This document shows, piece after piece, positions 33,831-41,729 of a stretch of 64,000 nt of DNA. Each line of letters starts with the position of its first letter. Position 1 is the stretch's first letter. The stretch is taken from NCBI RefSeq assembly GCF_000010665.1, contig NC_012796.1, positions 1,736,001 to 1,800,000 on the forward strand, written 5' to 3'. The notes below the pieces were generated by a model. The model ran no database searches and had not been told where the DNA came from. It saw only the letters and a program-made list of their open reading frames with translations. The DNA is from Solidesulfovibrio magneticus RS-1. Its GTDB lineage: Bacteria; Desulfobacterota; Desulfovibrionia; Desulfovibrionales; Desulfovibrionaceae. A program made the position numbers and the translations under genes.

Positions 33831-33867
33831 TTCCAAAGGGCGAGAGCCCTTTGGCCGCCGGAGGCTT
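33831..33867 (-). repeat. family A intergenic repeat, copy 9 (variant arm, no C-rich tail)
   Basis: In minus orientation AAGCCTCCGGCGG leads into CCAAAGGGC-TCTC-GCCCTTTGG. The C-rich tail is absent. It is nearly the same as the copy at 37392-37428, which differs only in the loop. Confidence 0.75.
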
Positions 33868-33925
33868 CCTCCTGATCCTATGGCCGGCTCCACGAAATAA
33901 CTTCCAGCCAAACGACGCACTCCCC

Positions 33926-35926
33926 ATGGCCAAAGTCAGTCTGCAAAATATTTCCAAGGCCTATGCCGGCCGCGACCTGTTTAGGGAATTCTCCCTGGAG
34001 ATCCCCGGCGGTACGCGCCTGGCCGTGGTCGGCCAGAACGGCGCGGGCAAGTCCACGCTTCTTAAACTCATTGCCGGCGTGTCCGAACCCGACAGCGGCC
34101 GGATGGTCCTCTCCACCGGCGCGCGCCTGGGCTATGTGGCCCAGGAAATGGACGCTTCCGATCTCGGCATGTCGCTTTTAGCCTGGGTCATGGCCGCGCT
34201 GCCGTCCTGGAAGGAATTCTGGCAACGCTACGACGCGGCCGTGGCCGCCGGCGACGAGGCGGCCATGACGGCCCTGGCCCACGAGCAGGCCAGCCTCGAA
34301 CATGCCCTGGGCTACAATCCCGAGCATCGGGCCAAGACCATCCTTTCGGGCCTGGGGTTTGAGGAAAAGCATATGGCCGGCCCCTTGTCCGGCCTGTCCG
34401 GCGGCTGGCGCGAGCGGGCCAAGCTCGCCCGGGTGCTCACGGCCGGGGCCGACGTGCTGCTTCTGGACGAACCCACCAACCATCTCGACCTCGAAGCCGT
34501 GGCCTGGTTGGAGGCGTTTTTGACCGCCTTCGAGGGCGTGCTCATCTTCGTGGCCCACGACCGGGTGTTTCTCGACCGCGTGGCTACCCACACGCTGTTT
34601 TTGGGCGAAACCAAGCCCATCTGGCGGCCCGGGTCGTTCTCCCAGTTTTTGGCCTGGCGCGAGGAGATGGAAAAGCAGTGGGAGCGGCAGGCTGCGGCCA
34701 TCGACAACAAGATCAAGCAGCACAACGTCTTTATCGACCGCTTCCGCTACAAGTCGAGCAAGGCCCGGCAGGCCCAGAGCAAGCTCAAAAACGTGGAAAA
34801 GCTCAACAAGGAGATCGAGAGCCTGCGCGGCGACCGGCCCGACGTGCGCGGCCGCACCCTCGATTTCTCCCTGCCCGAGCCCGAGCGCTGCGACAAGACC
34901 GTGTGCGCCGCCGCCGATCTGGCCTACCACTGGCCCGACCGCGCGCCGCTGTGGCCGCCGCTCACCTTTCAGCTGTTCCGGGGCCAGAAGGTGGCGCTCG
35001 TCGGCCACAACGGCGCGGGCAAGACCACGCTTCTAAAGCTCATCGTCGGCGTCAACAAACCCAACGACGGCCGGCTGGTCCTCGGCACGGGCGTCAAGCT
35101 GGGGTATTTCAGCCAGCACCAGACGGAGATCCTCAATACCGAAGGCACGGTCATGTCCGAGATGCGGCGCATGGCCGGCCCCAAGGCCACGCATCTGGAG
35201 TGCTGCTCCACCCTGGGGCTGTTCCTTCTGGGCGAGGACTATTGGGACCGCCGGGTGTTCGAGCTCTCCGGCGGCGAGAAGTCGCGGCTGGTGTTGGCGG
35301 GTCTCTTTTCGGCGCGGGCCAATTTCCTGGTCCTGGACGAACCCACCAACCACCTGGACCTGGAAAGCCGCGAAGCGCTGGTGCGCGCCCTGGCCGAATA
35401 TTCGGGCACCATCCTGATGGTCGCCCACGACCGTTATCTCTTGCGCGAGGCCGCCGCCGAGGTCTGGTCCGTGGGGGCTGAGGGGCTGGTCGTTTACGAG
35501 GAAGGCTACGCCGCCTACGAGGCGGCCCGGCTGGCCGAGGCCGCCGCCGCGTCCAAGGCCGAGGGGGCGGGCGCGGCCGAGGACAACGCCCAAAGCGCGC
35601 CCAAGCTGTCGCGCCAGGAGGACAAGGAGCGCAAGCGCCGGGTGGCCGAGCTGCGAAACGCCCTCTACCGCGACATCAAACCCAAGCGCGAGGCCTTTGA
35701 GAAGCTCGAAGCCGAGCTGGAAACCTTGCTGGCCAAGCAGTCCGAAGTCGAGGCCGTCATGGCCGATCCCGAAACCTACGCCCAGCGCGAACTGTTTTCC
35801 AAGCTCAGCAAGGAGTACAGCGACCTTTCGCGCGAAGCCGAGGATCTGCTCGCCCGCATGGCCGTCATGGAAGAGGAGATCGCCGATCTGGAGGCCCGCC
35901 GGGCCGCCCTGGTGGAGGATGTATGA
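33926..35926 (+). CDS. ABC-F family ATPase (Uup/YheS-like)
   Basis: The 666-residue soluble protein has two ABC ATPase domains and no membrane segments. The first has GQNGAGKST, LSGGWRERAKLARVL and DEPTNHLD; the second has GHNGAGKTT, LSGGEKSRLVLAGLF and DEPTNHLD. They are joined by a charged linker (residues about 245-320) and followed by a coiled-coil C-terminus (after about residue 540, e.g. KLEAELETLLAKQSEVEAV). ABC-F proteins act on ribosomes; the Uup-like C-terminal coiled coil suggests a housekeeping rather than an antibiotic-resistance member. The start at 33926 gives the standard N-terminus (MAKVSLQNISKAYAGRDLF). It overlaps the NUDIX gene by four bases (ATGA). Confidence 0.93.
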   Translation: MAKVSLQNISKAYAGRDLFREFSLEIPGGTRLAVVGQNGAGKSTLLKLIAGVSEPDSGRMVLSTGARLGYVAQEMDASDLGMSLLAWVMAALPSWKEFWQRYDAAVAAGDEAAMTALAHEQASLEHALGYNPEHRAKTILSGLGFEEKHMAGPLSGLSGGWRERAKLARVLTAGADVLLLDEPTNHLDLEAVAWLEAFLTAFEGVLIFVAHDRVFLDRVATHTLFLGETKPIWRPGSFSQFLAWREEMEKQWERQAAAIDNKIKQHNVFIDRFRYKSSKARQAQSKLKNVEKLNKEIESLRGDRPDVRGRTLDFSLPEPERCDKTVCAAADLAYHWPDRAPLWPPLTFQLFRGQKVALVGHNGAGKTTLLKLIVGVNKPNDGRLVLGTGVKLGYFSQHQTEILNTEGTVMSEMRRMAGPKATHLECCSTLGLFLLGEDYWDRRVFELSGGEKSRLVLAGLFSARANFLVLDEPTNHLDLESREALVRALAEYSGTILMVAHDRYLLREAAAEVWSVGAEGLVVYEEGYAAYEAARLAEAAAASKAEGAGAAEDNAQSAPKLSRQEDKERKRRVAELRNALYRDIKPKREAFEKLEAELETLLAKQSEVEAVMADPETYAQRELFSKLSKEYSDLSREAEDLLARMAVMEEEIADLEARRAALVEDV

Positions 35927-36327
35927 GCGGGGCCGCCAAAGTTGTCGAGGTGGTGGCCGCCGTCATCTGGAAGGACGGCCGGTATCTCGGCGTCAAGCGC
36001 CCCGAGGGCAAGGCCATGGCCGGAGCCTATGAATTTCCAGGCGGTAAGATCGAACCGGGCGAGACGCCGGAGAAGGCGCTGGACCGCGAACTTTGTGAAG
36101 AATTGGGCATAAGGCCTGTCACGATTGCCTTTTTCCGCGAAAAAGCGCATGCCTACCAACACCTCTCGGTTCGTCTCCATTTTTTTCACGTCCGGGCGTA
36201 TGACGGGGAGCCGCTCCCCTTGGAAGGCCAGGACATGGAATGGCTGACGCCCGAACAGGGCAGGACCAGACCGTTTCTGGAGGCCGACCGCGACATCGTG
36301 GACGCCCTAGTGGCCGAAACGGCTTGA
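35923..36327 (+). CDS. NUDIX hydrolase, MutT-like (8-oxo-dGTP diphosphatase)
   Basis: The 134-residue protein has the complete Nudix box G-x5-E-x7-REUXEE-x-GU: GGKIEPGETPEKALDRELCEELGI at residues about 37-60. The N-terminal strand VVEVVAAVIWKDGRYL and general size match MutT, which removes 8-oxo-dGTP from the nucleotide pool. The ATG overlaps the ABC-F stop as ATGA, so translation is coupled. Confidence 0.92.
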   Translation: MSGAAKVVEVVAAVIWKDGRYLGVKRPEGKAMAGAYEFPGGKIEPGETPEKALDRELCEELGIRPVTIAFFREKAHAYQHLSVRLHFFHVRAYDGEPLPLEGQDMEWLTPEQGRTRPFLEADRDIVDALVAETA

Positions 36328-36390
36328 CCCGCCGGCTTATTTGCCGGCAATGCCAACCCCCCTTGAAGAGTTTTTGGGGAAAGGGGGCCC

Positions 36391-36428
36391 GGGGGAAAAC
36401 CCCTTTGTGCAAAAAGGGGTTTTCCCCC
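36391..36428 (+). repeat. family B hairpin: 16-bp perfect stem
   Basis: GGGGGAAAACCCCTTT pairs perfectly with AAAGGGGTTTTCCCCC around a six-base loop (GTGCAA). It sits in the NUDIX-metF gap 32 bases before the metF start, preceded by GTTTTTGGGGAAAGGGGGCC. It is unlike the family A repeats and has no following T run. Confidence 0.8.
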
Positions 36429-36460
36429 GGTTCTTCCTTCCCCTCCCCAAAGGAGACGCT

Positions 36461-37333
36461 GTGCGGATCAGGGAGTTGATGGAGGCCAGGCGGCCGTTTG
36501 TTTCGTTGGAGTTTTTCCCGCCCAAGGAGCGTGAGGCCTGGGACGGGTTTTTCGGCGTGGTCGAGAAGCTCATCCCGGTGCGCCCGCTTTTCGTCTCCGT
36601 CACCTACGGGGCCGGCGGCAGCACCCATGCCCACACGCTGGAGATCGTCTCGCGCCTGAAGACCGCCTACGGCCTGGAGCCCATGGCCCATCTGACGTGC
36701 GTGGGCGCGAGCAAGGACAAGATTCGCGGTTTCCTCGGCGCCCTGGCCCAGGCCGGCGTGGACAACGTCCTGGCCCTTCGCGGCGATCCGCCCAAGGGGC
36801 AGGAGACGTTCGTGCCGGATTCCGAGGATTTCCAGCACGCTTCCGATCTCGTGGCCTTCATCCGGGCCGAGTATCCGAACCTGTGCCTGGGCGTGGCCGG
36901 CTATCCCGAGTGTCATCCCGAGGCCGTCTCGCCGCAAGAAGATCTGGAGCATCTGCGCCATAAGCTGGCCCTGGGCGGCAGCTTTGCCGTCACCCAGCTC
37001 TTTTTCGACAACGACCGCTATTTCGATTTCGTGGCCCGGGCCCGGGCCGCCGGCATTGACGCGCCCATGGTGCCGGGCGTGTTGCCGGTCCTCAGCCTGG
37101 CCAGCATCAAGCGGTTTGCCGCCCTGTGCGGCGCGTCGCTGCCGCCGGCCTACATGGCCGAGCTGGAAGCGGCCGATGCCGCCGGCGGCAACGCCGCCGT
37201 GGCCGAGGTTGGCATCGCTTACGCCCGCAAGCAGGCCCAGGATCTGCTGCGCCGGGGCGCGCCGGGCGTGCATCTCTACACGCTCAACAAGGCCGAGGCC
37301 GTGCTCTCCATCGTCTCGGGCCTGGAATATTAG
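36461..37333 (+). CDS. metF: methylenetetrahydrofolate reductase
   Basis: The 290-residue flavoprotein has the MetF barrel with SLEFFPPKEREAWDGFF near the N-terminus, FVSVTYGAGGST, a folate/FAD-contacting NVLALRGDPPKG block and FAVTQLFFDNDRYFDFV. It reduces methylene-THF to methyl-THF for methionine synthesis and, in this group, for one-carbon metabolism. GTG at 36461 is the start: AAAGGAGA precedes it at six bases, and upstream codons run through the family B hairpin. Confidence 0.95.
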   Translation: MRIRELMEARRPFVSLEFFPPKEREAWDGFFGVVEKLIPVRPLFVSVTYGAGGSTHAHTLEIVSRLKTAYGLEPMAHLTCVGASKDKIRGFLGALAQAGVDNVLALRGDPPKGQETFVPDSEDFQHASDLVAFIRAEYPNLCLGVAGYPECHPEAVSPQEDLEHLRHKLALGGSFAVTQLFFDNDRYFDFVARARAAGIDAPMVPGVLPVLSLASIKRFAALCGASLPPAYMAELEAADAAGGNAAVAEVGIAYARKQAQDLLRRGAPGVHLYTLNKAEAVLSIVSGLEY

Positions 37334-37391
37334 TCGGGACACCGTCGGGGGCAGAGAGAAGAACCATATTGAAGCCGTTCCCGTTGCGGGT

Positions 37392-37428
37392 TTCCAAAGG
37401 GCGGCAGCCCTTTGGCCGCCGGAGGCTT
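37392..37428 (-). repeat. family A intergenic repeat, copy 10 (variant arm, no C-rich tail)
   Basis: In minus orientation AAGCCTCCGGCGG leads into CCAAAGGGC-TGCC-GCCCTTTGG. It is the near twin of copy 9, with a different loop. It lies between metF and asd. Confidence 0.75.
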
Positions 37429-37540
37429 CTCCCCCTGAACATCTCGCAACGCATTGACGACAATTTTCGCCGCGCTTCCTGTCGGGATGCGCTCGGTTGC
37501 GGAGTGCGGCACACACGCAGATTGCCTTACGGAGGATCGT

Positions 37541-38566
37541 ATGGGCGGGGGCGAGTTGGTTGTGGCAGTGGCCGGCGCCACGGGCGCCGTTGGCCGTGAA
37601 ATGCTCAAGACGCTGGAAGGTCGCGCTTTCCCGGCAACGACCGTGAAAGCCTTGGCGTCCTCGCGCTCGGCCGGCACTACCGTGCCGTTTGCCGGCGGGG
37701 AGCTCATCGTCGAGGAAATGACCGAGAAATCCTTTGAAGGCGTCGACATCGCGCTGTTTTCCGCCGGCGGCTCCACCTCGAAACAGTTCGCTCCGTTCGC
37801 GGTCAAGTCCGGTTGCGTGGTCATCGACAATTCCAGCGCCTGGCGCATGGACCCCGAGGTGCCGCTGGTGGTGCCCGAGGTCAATCCCGAGGACGTGGAC
37901 TGGCACAAGGGCATCATCGCCAATCCCAACTGTTCGACCATCCAGATGGTGGTGGCGCTCAAGCCCCTGCACGACGTGGGGAAAATCAAGCGCGTCATTG
38001 TTTCCACCTATCAGGCCGTGTCCGGCACTGGCCAGAAGGCCATTGCCGAGCTGGAAACGCAGGTGCGCCAGCTGTTCAACAGCCAGGAACCGGACGTGAA
38101 GGTGTATCCGCACCAGATCGCGTTTAACTGTCTGCCCCAGATCGACGTCTTCTCCGATGGTGACTACACCTTCGAAGAGATCAAGATGATCAAAGAGACC
38201 AACAAGATCATGGGTGACGACTCCATCAAGGTGACGGCCACCACTGTGCGCGTGCCGGTTTTCTACGGCCACAGCGAGTCGGTCAACATCGAGACGGAAA
38301 AAAAGATCACGGCCAAGGAAGCCCGGGCCATCCTGTCCCAGGCTCCGGGCGTCGTGGTCTACGACAACCCGGCCGAGAAGATCTATCCCATGCCGCTGAT
38401 GGCCGGCGGCGAAGACCCGGTCTTCGTCGGACGCATCCGCGAGGACAACACCATCGAAAACGGCCTGCACCTGTGGATCGTGGCCGATAACATCCGCAAG
38501 GGCGCGGCGCTCAACGCCGTGCAGATCGCTGAACTGCTCATGGAACGCGGCCAGGTGCGCGTTTAG
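37541..38566 (+). CDS. asd: aspartate-semialdehyde dehydrogenase
   Basis: The 341-residue NADP-dependent enzyme has VAVAGATGAVGREML at the N-terminus, the active-site cysteine in NPNCSTIQM (about residue 131), and STYQAVSGTGQKAI. It makes aspartate semialdehyde for lysine/diaminopimelate, threonine and methionine. The ATG at 37541 has CGGAGGATCGT, and longer in-frame readings lack a site. It is flanked on both sides by family A repeats. Confidence 0.96.
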   Translation: MGGGELVVAVAGATGAVGREMLKTLEGRAFPATTVKALASSRSAGTTVPFAGGELIVEEMTEKSFEGVDIALFSAGGSTSKQFAPFAVKSGCVVIDNSSAWRMDPEVPLVVPEVNPEDVDWHKGIIANPNCSTIQMVVALKPLHDVGKIKRVIVSTYQAVSGTGQKAIAELETQVRQLFNSQEPDVKVYPHQIAFNCLPQIDVFSDGDYTFEEIKMIKETNKIMGDDSIKVTATTVRVPVFYGHSESVNIETEKKITAKEARAILSQAPGVVVYDNPAEKIYPMPLMAGGEDPVFVGRIREDNTIENGLHLWIVADNIRKGAALNAVQIAELLMERGQVRV

Positions 38567-38586
38567 GCGGGGAGAGGGAAGAGAAG

Positions 38587-38661
38587 ATGCCTCCGGCGGC
38601 CAGGAGAGGCTCTGCCTCTCCTGGACCTCTCCGCCGGGGGCCTGAGGCCCCCGGACCCCCC
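38587..38661 (+). repeat. family A intergenic repeat, copy 6 (composite, two hairpins)
   Basis: ATGCCTCCGGCGGCC is followed by a first 21-base palindrome (AGGAGAGGC-TCT-GCCTCTCCT), the linker GGACCTCTCCGC, a second palindrome (CGGGGGCC-TGA-GGCCCCCG), and then GACCCCCC. GGAAGAGAAG precedes the head. Confidence 0.8.
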
Positions 38662-38757
38662 AATTGGGTAGAAGGGGAGCGTTGGTGCGGACCATGGAAA
38701 ATGGCGCCGCGACAACGCGCGAATGGTGCTTGCTAAGGCCTCGGAAGCGGGGCAAAC

Positions 38758-38790
38758 GGGGGAAACGGCCGAGCGTCGTTTCCCCCATTT
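38758..38790 (+). terminator. hairpin before the aminotransferase gene, terminator-like
   Basis: GGGGGAAACG pairs with CGTTTCCCCC around a nine-base loop, followed by ATTTT. It lies just before the aminotransferase ribosome-binding site and may end the asd transcript or modulate read-through. Confidence 0.5.
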
Positions 38791-38809
38791 TGCATAGAAG
38801 GAGTGTCCC

Positions 38810-39751
38810 ATGCCTGAGATTGCTGACGCCCAAACGTATTTGGAACGCCTGCTGGCCGCGCCGCGCCCCGGGGGCGAGGGCGTGCTGGCGTTTTACGACC
38901 ACCGTATCGGCGTCATCGGCAAGGACCCGCGACTCATGCTCATGCCGCTGGACGACCATCTCGTCCACCGGGGCGACGGCGTCTTCGAGACCCTCAAATA
39001 CATTGGTCGCAAACTGTATCAGGTGAAGCCGCATTTCGACCGCATGGCCCGCTCGGCGGCGGCGATCCATCTTGATCCGCCGTGTTCCTGGGACAAGGTC
39101 GCCAAGCTGACCCTTGACGTCTGCCGGGCCGGCGGCGTCGACGACGGCATGGTGCGGGTGCTGGTCGGACGCGGCCCCGGCGGCTTTGGCATCGACCCGG
39201 CCGAATGCCCGACCCCGAGCCTGACCATCGTGGCCTACCGCTTCCACCCCCGGCCGGCCGTGTCCTTTGCTCAGGGCGTCACCGCCTTTCGCACCTCCAT
39301 CCCGGCCAAGCAGAACTACCTGGCCCGCATCAAATCCATCGATTACCTGCCCAATGTGCTCATGAAGCGCGAGGCGACCGCGCGCGGCGAAGATTATCCG
39401 GTCTGCTACGACGACAAGGGCTTTCTGGCCGAAGGGGCCACGGAAAACATCTGCATCGTGGACGCCGCCGGCCGCTTCGTGGTGCCGGAACTCACCAACG
39501 CGCTGACAGGCACCACCTTGCTTCGGGCCGTTGAGCTTATGGAGGGCGAGATGGAAGTGGTCTTTACCGGCATCCGCGAGGAAGACATCGCCACGGCCCG
39601 GGAAATGTTCATCCTCGGCACCACCAACGATTGCCTGAGCATCGTGCGCTACAACGGCGTCCCCGTCGGCGACGGCCGGCCCGGGCCGGTGTCGAAAGCC
39701 CTCAAGGAACGCCTGGTTGCCGACATCGCGGCGAACGGGACGGCATTTTAG
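38810..39751 (+). CDS. class IV aminotransferase (branched-chain aminotransferase / aminodeoxychorismate lyase family)
   Basis: The 313-residue PLP enzyme has the family pattern: HRGDGVFETLKYIG (about residue 52), the PLP lysine in ARIKSIDYLPNVLMKREA (about residue 182), FLAEGATENICIV, and a C-terminal phosphate-binding NALTGTTLLRAVELM. Branched-chain aminotransferase, D-amino-acid aminotransferase and aminodeoxychorismate lyase share this pattern. The leu genes nearby make a branched-chain role attractive but not proven. AGAAGGAG precedes the ATG. Confidence 0.88.
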   Translation: MPEIADAQTYLERLLAAPRPGGEGVLAFYDHRIGVIGKDPRLMLMPLDDHLVHRGDGVFETLKYIGRKLYQVKPHFDRMARSAAAIHLDPPCSWDKVAKLTLDVCRAGGVDDGMVRVLVGRGPGGFGIDPAECPTPSLTIVAYRFHPRPAVSFAQGVTAFRTSIPAKQNYLARIKSIDYLPNVLMKREATARGEDYPVCYDDKGFLAEGATENICIVDAAGRFVVPELTNALTGTTLLRAVELMEGEMEVVFTGIREEDIATAREMFILGTTNDCLSIVRYNGVPVGDGRPGPVSKALKERLVADIAANGTAF

Positions 39752-39858
39752 GGTAAGCGAGAAGACCTTCTGTTTTAACGACATACGGTGTAATTACCCA
39801 CAATGTGCGGGTATTCGTTACTGCGTTGCCGCCATGGTTCGACTGGGAGGACAAAGGG

Positions 39859-41046
39859 ATGAAAATTGAATCCATAAGGCTGCGCAATTTCAAATCCTTC
39901 CAGGACGCCGAACTCTCGGACCTGCCAAGCTTCTGCGTCATTGTCGGCGCCAACGGCACGGGAAAATCGACCATCTTTCAGGTGTTTGGTTTTTTGCGTG
40001 ATGCCATGGCGAGCAACGTCAATGTCGCTTTGGCCAAGTTGGGCGGCAGCCGGGGATTTCAGGAAGTCCGCAGCCGAAACGCCCAGGGTCCCATAGAGAT
40101 TGAATTGAAGTTTCGGGCTGGCACAGAGAGTCCGCTGACGACCTATTTCCTGCAAATTGGCGAACACAACGGCAAGGCCATCGTTGAACGGGAAATTCTC
40201 AAATATCGCCGGGGCAGTAGCGGTCAACCCTGGCATTTTCTGGATTTCTCACGTGGCCAGGGGACAGCGGTCACCAATGAACTGGAGAAAACCAACGATG
40301 TTCGGGAATTGGACAGGGAAGAGCAGAAACTGAAATCAGCTGACATCCTGGCCATAAAGGGGCTGGCGCAATTTGAACGTTTTCCGGCTGTGATGGCGCT
40401 GGGCAATCTCATAGAGAACTGGCACATCTCGGATTTTCATATAAGCAAGGCCCGGCCGGAACAAGAGGCCGGCTATGCCGAGCACCTCTCCCGGGAGGGC
40501 GAGAATCTATCGCTTGTCATAGAATACTTGTACAAGAATAAGCGAACGGCCTTCGACAAGATCTTGTCGCTGCTGCAAATGCGCGTCCCCGGCATTACAA
40601 GCGTCGAGTCGAAGACAACGGAAGAAGGCCGAGTCTTGTTGAAGTTTCAGGATGGGGCGTTCGAGGATCCCTTTTTAGCCCGTTATGTTTCCGACGGCAC
40701 CATCAAAATGCTCGCCTATCTGACGCTGCTCTATGACCCGGCCCCACATCCCCTCCTGTGTGTCGAGGAGCCGGAAAATCAACTGTATCCGAAACTGCTG
40801 TGGGAACTCGCCGAGGAGTTCAGGGCCTACGCGCACCGGGGCGGCCAGGTTTTTGTTTCGACGCATTCTCCGGATTTTCTCAACGCCGCCAAATTGGACG
40901 AGGTTTTTTGGCTCATCAAGACCAAGGGCTATACCCAGATTCGCCGGGCCAGGGATGACCAACAATTGGCCGCATACATGGCCGAGGGCGACCAGATGGG
41001 CTATCTTTGGGAGCAGGGTTTTTTTGAAGGGGCGGACCCTCAATGA
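39859..41046 (+). CDS. AAA ATPase of the SMC/OLD-like (AAA_21) group, first gene of a two-gene module
   Basis: The 395-residue protein opens with IRLRNFKSFQDAELSDL and the Walker A GANGTGKST at residues 30-38. The C-terminal part carries a signature-like YVSDGTIKMLAYLTLL, a Walker B HPLLCVEEPENQLYP (catalytic Glu-Glu) and an STHSPDF switch. These are the features of ABC-type ATPases found with nucleases in OLD, PARIS and Septu-like defence systems. It overlaps the next gene by four bases (ATGA). The start at 39859 has GGGAGGACAAAGGG. Its G+C is visibly lower than that of the flanking genes, which points to horizontal transfer. No nuclease domain is present in this protein itself. Confidence 0.88.
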   Translation: MKIESIRLRNFKSFQDAELSDLPSFCVIVGANGTGKSTIFQVFGFLRDAMASNVNVALAKLGGSRGFQEVRSRNAQGPIEIELKFRAGTESPLTTYFLQIGEHNGKAIVEREILKYRRGSSGQPWHFLDFSRGQGTAVTNELEKTNDVRELDREEQKLKSADILAIKGLAQFERFPAVMALGNLIENWHISDFHISKARPEQEAGYAEHLSREGENLSLVIEYLYKNKRTAFDKILSLLQMRVPGITSVESKTTEEGRVLLKFQDGAFEDPFLARYVSDGTIKMLAYLTLLYDPAPHPLLCVEEPENQLYPKLLWELAEEFRAYAHRGGQVFVSTHSPDFLNAAKLDEVFWLIKTKGYTQIRRARDDQQLAAYMAEGDQMGYLWEQGFFEGADPQ

Positions 41047-41600
41047 AAACACTGGTCTTTTTTCTGGAAGAGCCATCGGCCAAGGCCATGCTGGAGGGCA
41101 TATTGCCTCGGATTCTGCCACGGCAGTGGCTTGTCAGATATATCGTTTTTCAAGGAAAGCAGGATTTAGAGAAGAACTTGACTAAGAAGATACGCCATTG
41201 GCGAATGCCGAATTCCGTGTTCATCGTGATGCGAGATCAAGATGCCGGCGACTGTCGTGCTATTAAATCAAGGCTCAATCTTCTGTGCGAGGGAGCCAAA
41301 GACAAGCGCATACTCGTTCGTATTGCTTGCAGGGAGTTGGAAAGCTTCTATTTGGGTGATCTCGCAGCCGTTGAGCAAGGACTCAACCTTTCGGGATTAC
41401 GAGGCTTGCAACAAAAGAAAAAATACCGAAATCCCGACAGTCTGGGGTCTCCGTCAAAAGAACTTTCCATGCTGACGGGCTATGCCTACGAAAAATTGTC
41501 TGGTTCGCGGGCGATAGCCCCTTTTATGGCCCTTGATCATAATTGTTCGAAAAGTTTTCAGGCCCTGCTCACCGGCATTCAAAAAATGGTGGCGGCGTAG
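41043..41600 (+). CDS. DUF4276 family protein, TOPRIM-like, partner of the AAA ATPase
   Basis: The 185-residue protein has the DUF4276 pattern, a predicted TOPRIM fold: an N-terminal strand ending in LEEPSAK (acidic E9/E10), a second motif VFIVMRDQDAGDC with D65, D67 and D70, and the family-typical ELESFYLGD around residue 100. Acidic residues at these places bind Mg in TOPRIM nucleases. The ATG overlaps the ATPase stop. The G+C is among the lowest of the window (26 of 60 bases at 41161-41220). A nuclease effector controlled by the ATPase is the likely role; that is inferred from known AAA + TOPRIM systems (OLD, Gabija, PARIS). Confidence 0.82.
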   Translation: MKTLVFFLEEPSAKAMLEGILPRILPRQWLVRYIVFQGKQDLEKNLTKKIRHWRMPNSVFIVMRDQDAGDCRAIKSRLNLLCEGAKDKRILVRIACRELESFYLGDLAAVEQGLNLSGLRGLQQKKKYRNPDSLGSPSKELSMLTGYAYEKLSGSRAIAPFMALDHNCSKSFQALLTGIQKMVAA

Positions 41601-41648
41601 CGCAAGACCCGGGCGTGGGGGCCGATATACGTCGTGGAGCGACATGAT

Positions 41649-41683
41649 GCGCCGGCCTGGAAACAGGCCGGCGCGTTCTTTTT
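41649..41683 (+). terminator. rho-independent terminator after the AAA/DUF4276 pair
   Basis: GCGCCGGCCTG pairs with CAGGCCGGCGC around GAAA and is followed by GTTCTTTTT, about 50 bases after the DUF4276 stop codon. Confidence 0.85.
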
Positions 41684-41729
41684 CATGGGATCAGCGCCAA
41701 GATGCTGGCCGTCCGGCTGCGGGCAAGGA

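Noticed and set aside
36119-39784. 1221-codon open frame on the minus strand across NUDIX, metF, asd and aminotransferase genes
   Set aside because: It runs opposite four real genes and through family A and B repeats, has no ribosome-binding site and resembles no protein.
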